A DNA stretch of 16,637 nucleotides from positions 1-16,637 of the forward strand of contig NZ_CAMLDX010000076.1 of NCBI RefSeq assembly GCF_946478885.1. Direction: 5' to 3'. The position numbers and the translations under genes were made by a program. Each line of letters opens with the position of its first letter. Within the stretch, counting starts at the first letter, position 1. Origin of the DNA: an uncultured Bacillus sp. (lineage in GTDB: Bacteria; Bacillota; Bacilli; Bacillales_B; DSM-18226). Of this stretch, positions 15,249 through 16,637 are shown piece after piece. The notes beneath the pieces are model-generated. The model had not been told where the DNA came from. It ran no database searches and saw only the letters and a program-made list of their open reading frames with translations.

Positions 15249-15256
15249 TCGTTTAA

Positions 15257-15571
15257 GGCGTATTTTTTTTCGACCAGCGCCAACACTGGGAAAAGTTCAA
15301 AATTAAATATGCAAGAAAGATCCGTCCAATTGTAATCAAAGAAGTAGAGAACTTTCGAGATTGTAAGGACATTAAAAAATTAAGCTATTTGTGTGGAGGT
15401 TGCCATGATGTAAGAAAAATCCCATACTGTTGTAAGGGGCTTTTCTGTACTACTTGTTTTGTGGGTGAGAGTTAAGAATGGAGTCGATTACTGACAGAGG
15501 AAGTACTTCAAGTGAATCACCGTCATGTGGTTTTTGCTATTGATGAGGGTTTACGGGATGTATTTTTATGA
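15257..15571 (+). pseudogene. Decayed IS91-family transposase, N-terminal zinc-binding part
   Basis: A frame in phase with 15284 encodes FFDQRQHWEKF, then cysteine pairs typical of the IS91 transposase zinc-binding domain: FRDCKDIKK, LCGGCHDVRKIPYCCKG and LFCTTC. It continues with EWSRLLTEEVLQVNHRHVVF and IDEGLRDVF, also characteristic of the family. The gene is broken several ways: an in-frame TAA between VGES and EWSRL, a run of eight T (15263-15270) where seven would keep the frame, and loss of family similarity after TGA 15569-15571, so the catalytic C-terminal two thirds are absent. Its first codons (ATG 14592 to 14610) lie on the far side of the IS200-type element. It is non-functional. 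Confidence 0.85.
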
Positions 15572-15668
15572 AGGTTACCAAGCGAAAGTGCGAAAAAAAT
15601 TGTGTTTATTTTATTGATGTAGTATCAATTTGAAAATAATTGTTTTATTTCGACAAATTATAACATTT

Positions 15669-15690
15669 TTCTATGAACCGGTTCATAGAA
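15669..15690. promoter_or_regulatory. Perfect 22-bp palindrome matching the PlcR box
   Basis: The 22 bases equal their own reverse complement. The core TATGAACCGGTTCATA (15672-15687) fits every fixed position of the PlcR-box pattern TATGNANNNNTNCATA known from the B. cereus group quorum-sensing virulence regulon. It is followed by nine T residues and lies about 100 bp before the start of a signal-peptide protein gene. The stem plus T run could also act as an intrinsic terminator. Confidence 0.65.
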
Positions 15691-15697
15691 TTTTTTT

Positions 15698-15730
15698 TTG
15701 ACATTTAATAAATCCGAAAAGGAGTATAAA
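15698..15730 (+). promoter_or_regulatory. Candidate activator-dependent promoter of the secreted-protein gene
   Basis: A consensus TTGACA (15698-15703) and TATAAA (15725-15730) are separated by 21 bp, longer than optimal. With the palindrome directly upstream, this suits a promoter that needs an activator. Confidence 0.4.
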
Positions 15731-15792
15731 AACGAAATAACTTATAAGGATAACGTCAAGATTTTGACAGTTTACAAGGAGTGGCAAACAAA

Positions 15793-16434
15793 ATGAAAAA
15801 AGCACCTATTTTAGCAGTAACAATGATGTTAACTCTAGGATCTTTAACATCTATTGCTCATGCATATGAAATTCCTTCAAACGAACGAGCAAACGAAATG
15901 ACAGAATTACGAGCAAATGAAATTAAAGTATCAAAAGATACTTCAAATTCTATTTCAGAAGTAGCACCTTATGTTCATAAAGATGATAAAGGCTTTTTAT
16001 ATGTGGATAGCAATATTCCAAGAGATGTATATATTAAAAATCAAGTAGACGTTTTGGAAGCATCTTTTGAAAAAATTAATAAGCAAGTAGCAGATGGACA
16101 AGTGGTCATTAATGATGATTTATCTATTACTAGTACGTCTAGTATCTCAACATTATCTACCAAGGGGTATACCTCTGAGAAATTTTGGTAGGGAGAAAGA
16201 GCTACATATACTAATGCTCAAGCTAAAAAAACGATCCAACAATTAGAAGATGCATCAATAGATATAGGTTTTCTTACAGCTGCACTAGTTTGGATTCCGT
16301 CTTTCGCTTTTGTTTCAGGTATTACAGGCACATATTGTGGGAAACTTGCTAAAGACATGAAATCAAAAAATAAAGGAAATGGTGTTATTCTAGATATGAC
16401 TTGGGCTCTTGCATATACAGTTAAGTCTAGGTAA
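15793..16434 (+). pseudogene. Exported protein of unknown function, interrupted by one TAG codon
   Basis: ATG 15793 follows AAGGAG (15776-15781), and an upstream GTG at 15781 overlaps that site. Residues 1-24 are a Sec signal peptide (basic MKK, hydrophobic core, SIAHA before Y25). A hydrophilic region follows, containing APYVHKDDKGFLYV and KQVADGQVVINDD and a Ser/Thr-rich linker. Codon 133 is TAG (16189-16191), directly after KFW. The same frame stays open to TAA 16432-16434 for about 80 more codons: GERATYTNAQAKKTIQQLED, two hydrophobic segments (IDIGFLTAALVWIPSFAFVS; VILDMTWALAYTV) and the end KSR. A TGG at codon 133 would give FWWGER, resembling the WWG-R motif I recall in Gram-positive secreted proteins of unknown or bacteriocin-like function. 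As it stands, a 132-residue exported fragment is predicted. Family naming is uncertain. Confidence 0.7.
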
Positions 16435-16464
16435 AATGGAGATGTAAAAACAGGCGGTGATAAT

Positions 16465-16617
16465 ATGTTTGATCTGTTTCTATTACTTTTCATTATTTTA
16501 TCTATTATATATATTTATCTATATTATTCTGAGAAAATTAGATTTAGAAAAATATATATTATAATGTACCTTTTTGTAGTATTATTTTTCACTTGGATGT
16601 TTATCAGATTTTTTTAG
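16465..16617 (+). CDS. Small two-helix membrane protein
   Basis: A 50-residue frame with ATG 16465 and a good ribosome binding site, AGGCGGTGA (16452-16460). It begins with MFDLFLLLFIILSIIYIYLY, has a short basic loop (SEKIRFRKIY) and a second helix (IIMYLFVVLFFTWMFI), and ends RFF. The 5-residue-rich positive loop suggests both termini are outside. It starts 30 bases after the end of the interrupted exported-protein frame and on the same strand, so the two are probably co-transcribed. I do not recognise a family. Small two-helix proteins beside secreted hydrophobic proteins are often immunity proteins, but that role is inference. Confidence 0.6.
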   Translation: MFDLFLLLFIILSIIYIYLYYSEKIRFRKIYIIMYLFVVLFFTWMFIRFF

Positions 16618-16637
16618 TAATTAGATAGTCTCATTAA

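Larger units (their letters stand above)
14611..15256 (+). mobile_element. IS200/IS605-family insertion sequence (tnpA only)
   Basis: A 646-bp element with one Y1 transposase gene and no tnpB. Hairpins with the same TTTA loop lie near both ends: ACCGTC-TTTA-GACGGT (14635-14650) on the left and CCACCTGC-TTTA-GCAGGTGG (15229-15248) on the right. The ends are placed by rejoining the flanks. The bases up to 14610 followed by those from 15257 restore the reading phase of an IS91-type transposase gene (Met-Glu-Thr-Asn-Ile-Leu, then Arg-Arg-Ile-Phe-Phe). Both junctions read TTTAA (14606-14610 and 15252-15256), which fits the family's use of short cleavage motifs without target duplication. The boundaries are inferred to within about five bases. 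Confidence 0.85.

Noticed and set aside
14703..15256. tnpB or CRISPR-like guide RNA system within the IS200-type element
   Set aside because: No tnpB frame or zinc-ribbon/RuvC motifs are present in the 646-bp element, and no direct-repeat array was seen. Only the hairpin series remains as a possible RNA.
16218..16493. 91-codon minus-strand frame opposite the exported-protein gene
   Set aside because: It is antisense to the plus-strand frame whose composition, C-terminus and following gene are more protein-like. It has no supporting ribosome binding site.

Overview
The window reads as a chromosomal segment of a low-GC, aerobic, mesophilic member of the Bacillaceae. The gene order ftsW, pycA, ctaA (divergent), ctaBCDEFG, a DUF420 gene, a YugN-like gene (ylbA) and a CBS-pair gene (ylbB) matches, from memory, the conserved ylaO-to-ylbB block of Bacillus subtilis and relatives. 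The proteins have the expected family lengths and motifs. I do not assign a species.

Layout. 1-4593: 3' part of the septal cell-wall polymerase FtsW, a possible 33-residue membrane peptide, and pyruvate carboxylase, which supplies oxaloacetate to the TCA cycle. 4594-6294: a 16-bp perfect hairpin, then haem A synthase (ctaA) on the minus strand, then a 590-bp AT-rich divergent control region with two ResD-like boxes. 6295-12721: haem O synthase (ctaB), the four caa3 cytochrome c oxidase subunits (ctaC with fused cytochrome c, ctaD, ctaE, ctaF) and the assembly factor ctaG. This run is punctuated by control signals: a promoter overlapped by a large inverted repeat and a terminator-like hairpin between ctaB and ctaC, and a strong terminator, a structured 130-nt stretch and a near-consensus promoter between ctaF and ctaG. 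12892-14527: a DUF420 membrane protein (YozB/CtaM type, an oxidase maturation factor), ylbA and ylbB, each closed by a clear terminator. CtaB and CtaA make haem A in sequence, CtaCDEF form the oxidase, CtaG serves copper-centre assembly and CtaM oxidase maturation, so most of the window is one biogenesis module for terminal respiration.

14528-16637 is different: AT-rich accessory DNA. A 646-bp IS200/IS605-family element carrying only tnpA sits inside the first codons of a decayed IS91-type transposase gene. Rejoining the flanks restores the reading phase of that gene up to an expanded T run, which fixes both ends of the element. Downstream, a 22-bp perfect palindrome that exactly fits the PlcR-box pattern of the Bacillus cereus group precedes a gene for a signal-peptide protein. 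This gene is interrupted by one TAG codon but otherwise open to a hydrophobic C-terminus. A 50-residue two-helix membrane protein with its own ribosome binding site follows. This pair looks like a quorum-controlled secreted effector, possibly bacteriocin-like, with a small membrane partner, and is the most novel part of the window.
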